NCBI RefSeq assembly: GCF_042477335.2
Contig: NC_091249.1
Span: forward strand, 51,258,001 to 51,322,000
DNA length: 64,000 nucleotides
DNA from: Ovis canadensis
Lineage: Eukaryota; Chordata; Mammalia; Artiodactyla; Bovidae
Direction: 5' to 3'
Numbering within the stretch: the stretch's first letter is position 1; every line of letters starts with the position of its first letter. A model generated the notes under the pieces. The model was given only the letters and a program-made list of their open reading frames with translations. It did not search any database and was not told where the DNA came from. Shown one piece after another: positions 34,465-53,264 of the stretch. Both the position numbers and the translations under genes were made by a program.

Positions 34465-34584
34465 CTCGGGTGCATTCCTGGCTCTGCGGCCGGGGGCTGC
34501 GCAACTCCCGAGCAGTCTTCTGTCTTCGCTGGGCGCGGGGGTCGGGGCTGGTGGGAGCTGAGAACGAGGCCGCGGAGGACCCAG
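34450..34584 (+). other. FGFR4: FGFR4 non-coding first exon (5' UTR)
   Basis: The 3' edge is fixed by a perfect donor, CCAG|GTAAGT, with GT at 34585-34586. The transcription start is not visible; the 5' edge is a guess from the GC boxes just upstream. Splicing to the acceptor at 37157 would place the FGFR4 ATG in the next exon. Confidence 0.55.
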
Positions 34585-35239
34585 GTAAGTCGGGACCTTG
34601 TGCCAGTAGCGGGACCACGGAGGTTCGAGGTGAGCCGGGACCCCGTGCAGGCCCGTGCTGCTCTCCCAGCCGCCAGGGGGCGAGCGGCAGCGGGGCTCCG
34701 AGAGCTGACCCCTCCCAGCACTAGGGACCTGGGCGTCCGCTCGGCGTGGGGGTGAAGGGGAAGGTAAATCAGTAACCCGTAGCGCACACAGGGCCTTTTG
34801 TCCCGCTCCGTCCAAAGAGCACCCTGGCCGCGGAGCTGGTTACTCATTGCCCACCGGGGCGGGGGCGGGCAGACTGTCCCTGCAGCTCCTTTCGAGACCC
34901 ACCGACTGGCACTGCTCCCCAGGGTGGCCCGATAGGGGCGGAGGAAGGGCGCGCTGGTCCCTCGGCTGCTGGACGGTCTATTCGCCCCGAATAGAGAGAT
35001 GAGGAAGCTGAGGCTCCGAGAAATGCAGTCACTTGCCCAGGCTCTCCCAGGGCTTGAGTGCGGGAGGCTGGAGAACCCAGAACTACCTGATGTCAGAGTC
35101 AGACCCTTCGACCCCAGGTGCGGGGCAGTCTGTCCCGTCAGCCGCGCGGGTGACCCGACTAAATGAGGTCAGGGTAGCCCCGGAGTGGGACTAGAATCCC
35201 TGGGCCTCCCACTCCATTCCCAATCCAGAGAGCTACATC

Positions 35240-35580
35240 CTTGAAGAGCAGAGCAGGGTGAGGGGATGTCACAGGGGAGGGCAATGGAAAACGAAGGTGG
35301 GCACAGACAGAGCACAGATTGTGGCATCTGAGCCAGGTAGAGAAGTGGGATCACAGAGGTATGGGCAAGAGAGAAGACATGCCCAGTTCTGAAAGCCCAG
35401 TGCTGAAGAAGCAGACTGTGTGGCCAATGAGAATGACCGGGGCAAGGAGGGAGGCCTTGGATGCTGGATAAACAGTGTGGACTGGATGCTGCTGCACAGA
35501 GGCAGCCATTATGGGCTTGTAAGCTGGTGGGTGTTGAGCAGGGGGGACATGACAGGCTCATAAATTTCTAAAACTCTGCT
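35240..35580 (+). repeat. L2-like ancient repeat, fragmentary, in FGFR4 intron 1
   Basis: Weak resemblance to the same family (TGGCCAATGAGAATGACC; ATTATGGGCTTGTAAGCTGG). The limits are uncertain. Confidence 0.35.
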
Positions 35581-36409
35581 GGAGAATCAAGGGAGATGTT
35601 TGCAAAGGCCCAAGCTAGAGATGCCTGTCACATGCTCTGGGTTCAGGCAGGGAAGGTGAGATGGGCTGGAGAGGGACTGGGCAAGCGATGCCCCAGCTGT
35701 GGGGGCAGCCCAGAGAAGAAACCGTTTGAAGGGGGGGATTATTGCTTTGGCCAGGGCAAGCTAAGCACCCCCTGCCTCAGAACTCAGGACAGGGGGACCA
35801 GTGGCTGAGGAGGAGTGCAGTGAGATACCTGAGTGAGGTGGATGCGGAGGCATCAGTGACACCTGCTACTCGGGCCCAGGTGATAGCCAGCAGGCCCCTG
35901 GGACTAGACTAGCCACCCTCTTCCCCTGCCAGCTGAGGCTTAGGTCTGATGGTTCCTTTTGGTGGATAGAGACATCGTTGATGGTGTTTGGAGGAGAGTA
36001 CCTAGATGGGGTGGGCGTGTACATCACACCTGCTAGGAACAGTACCAGAACTGGAGGTGACTGGCTGAGAGCAGACGCAGGATGACAGTCATGGAGAGGG
36101 GAGAGGGAAGAAAGCACTGCAGCGTTCTGTGCGCCTGGCCCTACATATGTTCTCTTTTATTCTCAGAGCAGTCCTGTAAGGACAGCAGCCCAGAGAGGGA
36201 CAGTGACTTGCACTTGGTAAGAGTCAGGATTTGAAGTTGGTTCTGTCAGACACTAGAGTCTACCTGCTTTACAAGAGCTTGTGTCACCTCTGATGGAGTT
36301 GCGGGGGTACAAAAAACAGAAGTATCCCCAGAATGCAGTTCTGGCTCAGAATTATTCCTGGCCATGGGATGTATGGCCTTGTTAGCAGTGAGCACCCTGC
36401 CACTGCAGG

Positions 36410-36619
36410 GCTTCTTGGGTGGCTCAGACAGTAAAGAATCCACCCGCAGTGTGGAAGACCTGGGTTTGATCCCTGGGTCAGGAAGATTCCCTGGAGAAGG
36501 CAAAGGCAACCCACTCCAGTATTCTTGCCTGGAGAATCCCCGTGGACTGAGGAGCCTGGCAGGCTACAGTCCATGGGGTCGCAAAGAGTCAAACATGACT
36601 GAGGGACTAAGCACACACC
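36410..36619 (+). mobile_element. Bov-tA SINE in FGFR4 intron 1
   Basis: Plus-strand copy flanked by CACCCTGCCACTGCAGG (36393-36409) and CACCCTGCCACTATAGG (36620-36636), a 17-bp duplication with two mismatches. Confidence 0.93.
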
Positions 36620-36737
36620 CACCCTGCCACTATAGGTCTCCGAAGCTGGTCATGGAAATGTAAGCAATGCTCTAAGGAGTGGGGGTCAGATCAGATAACA
36701 TCCAAATGCTGAAGCTTGGCCTTGTATTATATTTCAG

Positions 36738-36990
36738 GTTTTTTTTTTTTTTTTTGGCTCTTCAGCAATACATTTATTCAGCAAAAAATAAATTATGTGT
36801 GCTGAGAGGGAGAAGATGTGTCTCCATTCTCTGTTCCCTCCAAGCAAAAAATTCCAAAACTGCCCTTTCTGTGAACTTGTGCCAAGGAAGGTCTCAGCAG
36901 GACCCAAGAAGGGCAGGAAGCCCAACCCCCTTCCAGCCGCCCACCTCCCCCCCCAAACCCCGCGCCGACCTACCATGGGGAAGCCTTGAG
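36738..36990 (-). pseudogene. Probable retrocopy of an mRNA 3' end (unidentified)
   Basis: A T-run at about 36,738-36,756 is followed on the + strand by TTTATT. On the minus strand this reads AATAAA, about 20 nt, then a poly(A) tail, the signature of a processed mRNA end. Some 230 bp of non-SINE sequence follows before a MIR at 37,000. I do not recognise the source gene and cannot find a clear target-site duplication. Confidence 0.5.
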
Positions 36991-36999
36991 CTTTAGTTA

Positions 37000-37115
37000 A
37001 TGGCAGAGCTGGTTCTAGTCTTTGCTCTGACGCTGCCTGTTGGGCTTGGACAAGTCAGCCAGCCATTTCTTGTCTCAGTTTCCTCATCTGCAAAACAGGA
37101 GCAGAGAGGCAGCAA
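37000..37115 (+). repeat. MIR SINE next to the FGFR4 start exon
   Basis: GCTTGGACAAGTCAGCCAG and CAGTTTCCTCATCTGCAAAA. It ends about 45 bp before the exon 2 acceptor. Confidence 0.75.
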
Positions 37116-37157
37116 AGGTGTGGGTCTAGTAGGAGTTCTTTGCCCTCTCTGTTTCAG

Positions 37158-37209
37158 GAAGGCAGTCATAGGAGGCCCAGCCTGGGTCCCTGAGAGCAGC
37201 AGGAAGGAG
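37158..37209 (+). other. FGFR4: FGFR4 5' UTR portion of exon 2
   Basis: After the acceptor TGTTTCAG (ending at 37157), 52 nt of leader precede the ATG. The start context, GGAAGGAGATGC, has a purine at -3 (A), so it is reasonable for initiation. The upstream reading frame stays open but does not begin with a supported start. Confidence 0.75.
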
Positions 37210-44609
<7,400 letters not shown>

Positions 44610-45205
44610 GCAGGGGCACAGGCTGTACGGGCAGGGTCGGCTGCAAGCCTTGGGCCTCCTGGCTCAACTGCAACCAGGTGGCGCTCGGCCTTGGCAGCCC
44701 CAGGCCCTGACCTAAGGGTACTATCCCAGATCTCTGGTTCTGTTTTGGGGAGGTCTGTCCTTGGTCCTGGGGTCCCTAGTCTTGAGACTTCCTTCTCTGG
44801 CCTCTGGATCTCAAGCCAGAGTTCAACCCCAATCTCAAGGCCCTGTTCTTTGGAGTCAGGGCCCCAGTGTTCTAATGGCTTGTTAAGGTTCTGCTTGGAC
44901 TTCTGGGCCTTGGCACTCAGTCCTTGTTCCAGGGCTTTGGTTGGACCTGGCTGCAGGGCTGTCTTTACACCTCCCCGCTTCCCCATACCAAGAGAGGTCT
45001 TAGACCTCTGAACCCCACTTCCCCAGGCCTCCCCTGCCTCCCTCTGCTGCTTGTCCCAGCATCTTGATGGAAGGAGCGCTCATGCCCACCCCATCCCCAC
45101 ACCGCCCCGTGCTGGCTGAGAGGCTGGGAGCCTGCCAAAACACAGAAGCAAATGACCTTTATAAATTATTTTTTTGAAATAAACTTCTGTGTGCCTGCCT
45201 GGTGT
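44610..45205 (+). other. FGFR4: FGFR4 3' UTR
   Basis: About 590 nt from the stop codon to the expected cleavage site after AATAAA at 45178-45183. It is GC-rich and repeat-poor, with an AT-rich end just before the signal. The length is in the range I recall for mammalian FGFR4. Confidence 0.8.
45178..45183 (+). terminator. FGFR4: Poly(A) signal of FGFR4
   Basis: Canonical AATAAA after a short T-run, followed by GT-rich sequence (TTCTGTGTGCC) that fits a downstream processing element. Confidence 0.85.
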
Positions 45206-46978
45206 CTTCCCCACAGCGGATGGAGGGGGAACAGGGTGGAGAGATCCCTGAGCTGGGAGTTTTGCTGGGGATGACACAGACGGAGGGCTCCACGCCAGGC
45301 CCTGGGTTAATATCCACCTCCAGCTGCCTCAGGGTGGACCCGGGAGCCTTTGTGCCCCTCTGTCTTGGTTTGTCTGTCTCAGCAGCCTCGTCGGATATAT
45401 GATAGTGTGAACGAGTGCTAACTGGCAGGTGAGTCCACACGGCACCATCCACTTGGCGGGACTCCTGTACCCTCTGCACATGTGTTATGTGCATACGTGC
45501 CCTGGGACTGTCCCCAAGGGAGCTGGCAGCACCCCGCCCCCATCTGCTCAGCATTAACCAAGCTGACCGTTAACACAGCATGAAAGCCTGAAACTCAGCT
45601 TCGAGGCTGCTGCCCGCTCCCACGCTCTGCCGCTCAGGGTGGGGGCTTTGCCCACCCCGCCCCACCCTGGCCAGTCTCCCAGGCAGCAGCTGGTTGCCGC
45701 CTGGCTGGGCTGCAGCTGTCTCTGCCTGCCTAGTCCTCCCCTGGGGAGGCCGTCATGGCCCTGTTCTCAAACACCCTCTGGGGGAGGGTGGAGGGATCAG
45801 CTTCTCAGGGCTCTAAGCCTGGAACTTCTCCGGCTCCCTCCCAGCAGTCACTGCCGCTCTTCAGCCCCCCAGTCCACAGAAGAGGTACCTGACCCAGTGC
45901 CTGGCACTCTCTGTGGCCCTGCTGAAACAGGAGCTCCCATCCAGGACAGACCCTTGGTGGAAGCTCCTGGATTGCCCCCAGAACCTCTAGGGGGTGGTGG
46001 CTGAAAGTACAAACAGGGTCAGAAGGGGCTAGGAGCACGGATTTGGGACTAGGGCCATCCTGGAAGACGGAGCAGGAGCCACACTTCTCTTTCTGTTCCA
46101 GGTTTCCTCTTTGTCTCCTCTTCCTACTCCTCTTTGCCTCCTCTTCCTACTCCTCTTTGCCTCACTATGTCCCATCTTCCCCCACAAAACTGTACCTCCT
46201 CCAGGAGCCCCCATCTCAGAGAAGGCACCAGAGAAAAACCCAGGGAGTCTTCCCTGACTGCTTCTTTCCCCTCAGGAGCCCTGTCCCCCAGTGGAATGAG
46301 ACAACACTGGACTTGGAGCTGGGAAGTTCAGAGTTGCCACCTCCACTGTCCCATGGCCACTGTTTCACTTACTAGATCATAACTCTTCACCCATGAGTGG
46401 TACAACCCTGCTTGCTTACCTCCAGGGCTTAGGGTTTAGGATGAAATGAGTCTCAGATGAGCACATGCTTGGGGAAGGACGCCCTGCATAGTTCACGTGG
46501 GTTATGCTGAGTGTTTCCCTAAGAATTGGTGAACTTGGCCTTTGCCGCATCCCTGAGTCTCAGGGCTGTCTCAAAGGGTCTCCTTCCTGCCCGAGGTCTC
46601 CTCCATCCCCTCCCCTCCTATTCCCTTACTGGTGGCTCCACAGACAGCTTCCAAAAGCAGCTCTTGGCTTACGTTCCTCCTGCATTCAAGAACCCCCTCT
46701 GGCTCCCAGGAGTCCTCCAAACTTTCTGACTGAGCCCCTATCTCCCACTGAAGTCATTGGCTAGTGACTGTCCTTTATTAACCTAGTCAAACACAGATCC
46801 CTCAAAGCCCACCCAGGGAAGAAAAGGGCTGGGAGGCTAGAGCAGTGCGTAAAGACAAGGGAGTGGCAAATGAGGACCCCCATTTTCCACTTTCCCACCG
46901 TGAGCCCACTGCTGTGCTAGGCCCAGCACAGGGGAGGGAGAGGCCCACCACTGTCCCTCATCGCAGCCTTGCCAGATA
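45205..46978. other. FGFR4 downstream flank
   Basis: GC-rich and free of SINEs for about 1.8 kb, unlike the rest of the intergenic DNA. No ORF resembles a known protein. It includes the pyrimidine tandem repeat at 46.1 kb. Confidence 0.6.
46105..46170 (+). repeat. Pyrimidine-rich tandem repeat
   Basis: A 23-bp unit (TTTGCCTCCTCTTCCTACTC plus CTC) is repeated about 2.5 times with one change (GTC for GCC in the first copy). Confidence 0.85.
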
Positions 46979-47177
46979 TTGAGACGCCACAGACTGCAAC
47001 CTGCCAGGCTCCTCTGTCCACAGGATTCTCCAGGCAAGAAAACTGGAGTGAGTTACAATGTTCTCCTCCAGGGGATCTTCCCAACCCAGGGATCCAAGCC
47101 AAGTCTCTTATGTCTCCTGCATTGGCAGACGGGTTTTTTTTTTTTTTTACCACTAGCGCCACCTGGGAGGCCCAGAT
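46978..47177 (-). mobile_element. Bov-tA SINE, 3'-truncated
   Basis: Minus-strand copy lacking its BovB-like tail. The usual short T-run in the tRNA head has grown to 15 T (47134-47148). Confidence 0.9.
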
Positions 47178-48085
47178 AAAGACTGGTTTTCCCAGTTTAA
47201 TGGCAGAGAAACTGAGGACATGATGGACCCCAGGGTCATAAGGATTAGGGTCTAAGGAAGGAGCTCAGTTGATCCCCCACACCAGGTTCCCAGCAGGTCC
47301 TGTGTACATGGGAGACTCATCAGAGTGATGGGGGCAGCTGCTGCCTGGTAGGTCCTGGGGTCCCAGAGGGGTTCAGCTGCCCCTCCCCGTCCCCCCTCCC
47401 TGCTAGCCTCTCTGGCAGGCACGTGCTTACTGGGCCTTTCCACATTCCTCACGTCCCATGTCAGAATGAGACAGATGCTACTAATTCCCCCGTGCAAGCT
47501 TTGCCGCTCCATCCCCCCGTCCCCCAAACTCGCTCTGGGCATCGTGGCAGCATCTGGAGCTGACACCCTTGGTCTGCCTGGGTTCCAAGCAGCTTCTGAG
47601 CTAGTGCCCACCCACCTCCCCCATCCAACCGCAAGAGCCTGTCCGAAAAGCACTGGGTCACCTCCGGACTCTGCCACTTGCTGGCTGCTTGGGTCAGCCA
47701 AAGGTTCTGGTAGGAGCAACAGACAGACGGCCACTCAGATCTCAGAAGCCAGAGCCAAGAGGCAGGAGGCTGCTGGGAGGGAATCAGTGCCTCGGAGGGA
47801 GGGGTAAGCTGGCCCTGGTAAGCAGGTTGGGAGGGTGTTGAGCTATGACTGAAGTTACCCTCTCTGAGCCTGAAACACAGGAATGGCAACATGCCTTGGG
47901 GAGTGGTAGGAAACGCTCGGCCAAAAATGGCTGTTGTTACATGGATTAGGAGGGAACGGCCCCCAGGTCTGGGTTGCCATGATGCCATGCCTTCTTAATG
48001 GCATCCCTTCCCTGGAAGGCATGCTTGTCCCCATTGCCCAGATGAGGACACTGAGGCTCAGAACGAGGAAGTGACTGGCCTGAAG

Positions 48086-48205
48086 TTGTTAGTCACTCAG
48101 TCGTGTCCGACTCTTCTGCGACCCCAAGGACTGCAGCCCGGCTGGCTCTATCCATGGAATTCTCCAGGCAAGAATACTGGAGTGGGTTGCCATTTCCTCT
48201 TTCTC
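48086..48205 (-). mobile_element. Bov-tA SINE 3' fragment
   Basis: Only the tail half remains (TTAGTCACTCAGTCGTGTCC to GGGTTGCCATTTCCTCTTTC). Confidence 0.88.
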
Positions 48206-48770
48206 CCAAGATCACATGGGGCAGTGAGAGAGTCAGTGCTCGGGAACGGGTGCCTTTCCCACTGCAGGGATCGTTCCCAAAGCCCTGGTGGCCCAGTCAT
48301 TCTGAGGGCCAGGAGAGGCTCTGGATTTCTATGAAGCAGAAATGGAATGTCCACACACACAAATGGATAGTCATTCATGACACCTAAGCACAGAGGGGCT
48401 GGGCCCAGCACTTTGAGCTCCAGCCCTGTGACCTTCATCTCTGCCACCTCTGGGCCTCACATGGGCTATTGCTTCTTCTCCCCCACTTAACTGGCCAAGC
48501 CCCTCATGCCCTTTAGATCTCACTTAAGCCTCATTTTGGGGGGCAGCCTCCCCAAGGCCTCCTTCCAAGTTGCACCCCACTTCATGCTCTCGTTGCTATA
48601 GAGCAGGATGCTCACAAGAATCTCCTTTCCCCAAAGTGTGATTCCCCAGGAAGCAAGCACTGCCTTGGTAGATTTTTAACCAGTAGTTCTAAAATTTTAG
48701 CATATATCAGAATTACCTGAAAAGTTAAGATTGCCGGGTCCTACCCCAGAATTTTGTATCTAGTAGGTTT

Positions 48771-48886
48771 GAGTATTCTTGCCTGGAGAATTCCCATGGA
48801 CAGAGGAGTCTGGCAGGCTACAGTCCACGAGGTCACAAAAAGTGAGACCTGACCGAGCAACTAAGCACACACACACACACACACAG
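48771..48886 (+). mobile_element. Bov-tA SINE 3' fragment with (CA)n
   Basis: The 3' half of the element, from GTATTCTTGCCTGGAGAATT, ending in a CACACA tail that is probably derived from the element's own 3' end. Confidence 0.87.
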
Positions 48887-48899
48887 AGGTTTGAGGTAA

Positions 48900-50240
48900 A
48901 GCCTGGAAATCTGCATTTCTAACAATTTCCCAGGGGATGCTGCTGGTCTGAGGCCACACTTTGAGAACCACATTTTAAAGAGGCATCCTGTGTTCATGGT
49001 TTAAATAACTGAAACAAAAACTTGAATGGCACAAAAGGGTTTCCATGAAAAACTACCCCCTTGTCCCCACCCTCTTTGCTCCCACGAAAAACTGCCCCCA
49101 TTTTCTAAGCCTTCTTGCATTGCTCCCCCCATGTTCATGTAGCCCTTGATCCAGGGTAGCAGTTACTGTCCTTGTCCCCCAGCTCCCATCCAGGGCAGCA
49201 CCAGGCAGAACGGAGGGACAGGTGGAGGAGACTCACCCCCCAGGACATACACTCAGGTGTGAACCACCACCGACTGCCCCTTCCCACACTCTAGGACCCT
49301 AACTGGGAGCCCCCCTCCCATCCCTCCACCTGCTGTTGGATTTAGCCTAATCCCAGAGTATGAGTGTGAGGCAGCTGCAGTTCTCTCTGCAGGGAGAGGG
49401 CCCCCTTCAGAGGAAATCTCCTTTTATTCTCTTGCTACCGAAATCTGACCTTCATCAGCACCTGGGCCCCTAGGCTGGGGCCTGTCCCCAAGAAGTGGCT
49501 GAGGAGATGGCGTGAAATCGCCAACAGCTGAACTCACCCAGCATTTTCCCGCATCCTCTCCTACTCAGTTGCCACTCACATTCCACAGCGCCAGTCCCTT
49601 CCGGGCCTCTGGTGCCAGCCTCTAGTTCTTGTGCTGCTGCTTGGGCCCCAGCCTGACCTGGCCCTACTGATCACACCCACTGGCCCTGTGGCCTATGGCT
49701 GTGGGCACCTCCCAACTCTCAACCTCCAGACCACTCTTGTCCCCTTCAGGGCGTGGTTCGGCGTTCACCTCCTGCAAGAAGCCCACACTGATCTCACAGC
49801 ACAGCCCAGGCATTCCACCTCTATGCACAACTGGAATAACCCATTTACGGCCCTCTCTGTCTCACTCAGGACAGGATCCTCATGGGCTCCCTCTCGAAGT
49901 GCAGAGCAGGCCCACAAAGGTTTGTGAAATGACCAAATGACCTGGTAAGGACGATGATGAGGCTCCTGGTCAGGGAGGTATAGGCCCTTTCCTTTCACAG
50001 CGGAGGACCCTTGGAAACCAGGTTCCAGGAGAGGAGGGTTGGCTCGGAAGACTGAGACAGCCAGACCCATATTGGACAGCACAGCTCTACAACCTTACCA
50101 ACGGGCTAGCCCTCAGATTCTGGGGGAAGGAGGTTATTATAATTGCTGGGGGACTTACTGCATGTGCTAAGGACGGCTTCACCCACACAACTGGGCTTCT
50201 GCCTAGATGACCGTGGCCCCTTCCAAGTCACTGCTAATAA
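48900..50240. other. Intergenic stretch without a gene
   Basis: Mostly unique-looking, GC-moderate sequence. Several short ORFs overlap on both strands without domains. I see nothing to annotate. Confidence 0.6.
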
Positions 50241-50243
50241 CAG

Positions 50244-50405
50244 ACATGGACTATAGCCTGCCAGGCTCTTCTGTCCGCGGAACTCTCCAGGCAAGAATAC
50301 TGGAGTGGATAGTCACTTCCTTCTCCAGGGGATCTTCCTGAGATTGAACCTGGGTCTCCTGCTTTGCAGGCAGATTCTTTACCATCTGAGCTACCAGGGA
50401 ACCTC
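50244..50405 (-). mobile_element. Bov-tA SINE, partial
   Basis: Minus-strand copy with an intact head (GAGCTACCAGGGAA on the + strand) and a truncated tail. Confidence 0.9.
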
Positions 50406-51017
50406 TGAAGCAGACAGGCTAGAGATAAATGATTGATGGCATAGAATTCTCTAATGCAGCACTGGCAAGAGGACCTCTTGCAATGATGGAAATTATCCGT
50501 TTTGTCCAATACAGTAGCCACTGGCCATACATGGCTACTGAGCACTTGAAACACGGCTCATGCGACTAACAGATTATTTTAGTTCATTTAAATACAAGTT
50601 TAAAGAGCTGTGCATTGACAAGACAGTTTCAGAGCCTTCATAAAGGGGCTCTTAAGTGTCCTGACGGGGAATTCGCTCCACCTGACAACGCTGAGGGGAA
50701 AATTTGAAATGAAGTGATGCGCCCCTGTCCCCGGGAGGCACTTACTGCAGTTGTGGGGATGCAATCACTTGTGAAGGGTGGGCAGGCAGTCACTATGGCT
50801 GCTTCCGGGGAGAGGAACTCAGTGGATGGGGCCACGGAGGGAGGGGACCTTTGTTTCTTTCGATTTTTAAACTTGATATGTGCATTGTTATTTACCAAAA
50901 TTGAAATTAAAAAAAATATATATATAAGGGCAGCAGATGTATCAATACTATTCTTATATTTACTATGTTTACTTAATATTGTATAATAAAATTTTGCATA
51001 TAAAGAAAAAGAAAAGA

Positions 51018-51430
51018 GGGAATTCCCTAGCTGTCCAGTGGCCAGGACCCTGCACTTTCACTGCCGTGGTTCAGTTCAGTTCAGTCACTCAGTCGTGTCC
51101 AACTCTTTGTGATCCCATGGACTGCAGCATGCCAGGCTTCTCTGTCCATCCCCAACTCCTGGAGCTTGCTCAAATTCGTGTCCATGAAGTCGGTGATGCC
51201 ATCCAACCATCTTGTCCTTTGTTCTCCCCTTCTCCTCCTGCCTTTTGTCTCTCCCAGCATCAGGGTCTTTTCAAATGAGTCAGTTCTTCGCATCAGGTGG
51301 CCAAAGTATTGGAGCTTCAGCTTCAGCACCAGTCCTTCCATGTTCAAGCCCCAGCTGGGGAACTAACACCCTGCAAGTCATGCAGCACGGCCACAAATAA
51401 TAATAATAATTCATTAAAAGAAAAGAAAAA
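51018..51430 (+). mobile_element. CHR-2-type SINE split by a BovB-derived insertion
   Basis: The SINE head begins GGGAATTCCCTAGC at 51018 and runs to about 51073. It resumes at 51342 (GTTCAAGCCCCAGC) and ends in a TAA-repeat tail. Between lies 51074-51341, a BovB 3'-end fragment on the minus strand. GTTCA at 51069-51073 and 51342-51346 flanks the insertion as a 5-bp duplication. Confidence 0.88.
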
Positions 51431-52378
51431 ATACTAGAGACAAAAAGTATCCCCTCTGAGTACACATCAGCTTCCACAGTGGCCTGGCTCAAAGCTCAGG
51501 CTGTCCCAGGAGCCAGCTGCAGAGCTTCCTGGGGTCAGCACCCTCCTATATAGCCCCTCTGTCCTCCTGTTGCTTCACATGCCAGCCCAGGATGAACCCA
51601 GTCCCATCAGACAAAGCCTGAGCTGACCCCTGCCCACTCCCCAAATTCCCTGCACACCCCTCCCTCATCAAGCCTCTAGACCCAGTCACCTTCTTTCTGT
51701 TTCTCTGCCACCCCAAGTTCATGAGAACTTCAGGGATTTTGACTTGCAGGTCTCTGCAGGGAATACTAGTCCCCCAATGCTTCTGGGTTGGCTGTTAGAA
51801 CAAAGGTCGTCTCCTAACAGTGGCCTCTCCTGACCACTCTGGCCAAAGTCCCCCCTCTGTTATTCCATATTTTAGCCCCTTGTTTGTTTTCTTTTATCAT
51901 TATCTTATTTGCTCACTCTTTACTGACTGCCACCTCCCTAGAAGGCAAGCTCTGAGAAGCCAAGGGACCATTCTGTTCACAGTTGTACTTGTCAACAGCG
52001 GGATCTGGGGGCTTTGTGGATAAGTGCTCCCTAGATATTTACGGAATGAATATGTGTTGAATGAATTTCCCAGATTCAAACTTCAAATTCCAGATTGTCA
52101 AGCTGGGAGCTAAGACAGTCTCCTCAGAATACACACATAGCCTCCTGAGGGGCTCACAATGATGAGCCCCATCGTGTCCACCAAGGGATGGTCAACCCTC
52201 CTCCCCTCGCTGAGTGGGGCTGAGAACCCCGAGAAGGCTCAGGACCATTACTACCCTTACCACACCTAGGCTCAGGGTGTCTGCCTGTAAGCCAGTCAGC
52301 TTGTGTCAGGACAGCATGAGGCATCCAAGGGGGGGCCTGCCTGCAAATCCACAAGGAAAAGACACTTCAAAACACTAC

Positions 52379-52500
52379 AGGGACTTCCCTGCCAGTCCAG
52401 TGGTTAAGACTCCACACGTTGACTGCACGGGGCACAGGTTCAATCCCGGATTGGAGAATCAAGATTCTGCATGCTGCAAAGTGCAGCCAAAAATTAACAA
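52379..52500 (+). mobile_element. CHR-2-type SINE
   Basis: Plus-strand copy, AGGGACTTCCCTGCCAGTCC to AAAGTGCAGCCAAAAATT. Confidence 0.87.
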
Positions 52501-53264
52501 CAGCAAAAACCCACTAAAGAGAGAGTATGATGAGGTGATTAAAAAGGAAACCAGAGGTCAGCAAGCTTATGAAGAGACCCTGAAACTCAAGAATAATGCA
52601 AGAGATGCTCTCAAGAGATGTCGCTTATCACACTGCCAAAATTTAGTGAGCTGGAGAATGCCAGGTGTCAGCAGGGACAGGGAGTGGGAGTGGGAGGGTA
52701 CCCACCTGGACTGTGGGTGCAGCTATCCCAGAGAGCTGCCTGGGAGCTTTCAACTAATTAGATAAATGCATGCCCTATGATCTAGCAATTTGGCCTGAAT
52801 GTATCCCACCCCCTCTTCCCAAACCCTCACACATAGGGGCCCGCATGGGGAAGCTTGGAGGAGGGGTTGGAGGCAGCTGGGAGTCCATCCTGGGAGGTGG
52901 ATGGACCACATGTGCAGGGGACCCAGTGGATGCACAGCCATGTGGAAGGACCTCAGAAGCCTAGTGCTGAGTAGAAAGGGTAAGAAGTGAAATGGGCTCT
53001 AAAGCATAAAGCCATTTGCACAAAAGAAATGATGATGACACAGGGAACACACATGTTATAAGTACACACACAAAACCATTAGCACTGATGCCCAAGGCAC
53101 AGGCTGATAAGAGGAGAATGAGGCTCAAAGGGAACTGAAAACCAAACAAAGGAATAAAGCCCAGGAGCTGTGTGCACCCGGGGCAGGGTTCAGTGATGCT
53201 TTACGGAGGAGGTGACCTGGGGGCCCAAGCTGAAGAAGAAATTGGACAGACGAGGACAGGAAGG

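Larger units (their letters stand above)
34270..34990 (+). promoter_or_regulatory. FGFR4: FGFR4 CpG-rich, TATA-less promoter region
   Basis: This is the most CpG-dense stretch before FGFR4. It holds several GGGCGG GC boxes (for example within 34,337-34,345, 34,395-34,401 and 34,428-34,436) and no TATA box. It lies about 2.7 kb before the start codon, the spacing I recall for human FGFR4 exon 1. Sp-family sites in a TATA-less promoter are established for human FGFR4. Part of it is an imperfect tandem duplication, listed separately. Confidence 0.8.
34585..37157 (+). other. FGFR4: FGFR4 intron 1
   Basis: It runs from the donor at 34585 to the acceptor TGTTTCAG ending at 37157. The first 400 bases are CpG-rich promoter flank. 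The rest holds an L2-like segment (about 35,240-35,580), a Bov-tA SINE (36,410-36,619), a poly(T)-ended retrocopy (36,738-36,990) and a MIR (37,000-37,115). No coding exon is seen. Confidence 0.7.

Noticed and set aside
34234-34815. Antisense 193-codon ORF over the FGFR4 CpG region, and overlapping ORFs on both strands
   Set aside because: GC-rich sequence has few stop codons; all frames are long here, none has a recognisable domain, and promoter features explain the region.
47461-47988. Antisense ORF of 175 codons
   Set aside because: No domain, codon pattern or splice context supports it, and an overlapping ORF of similar size runs on the other strand.
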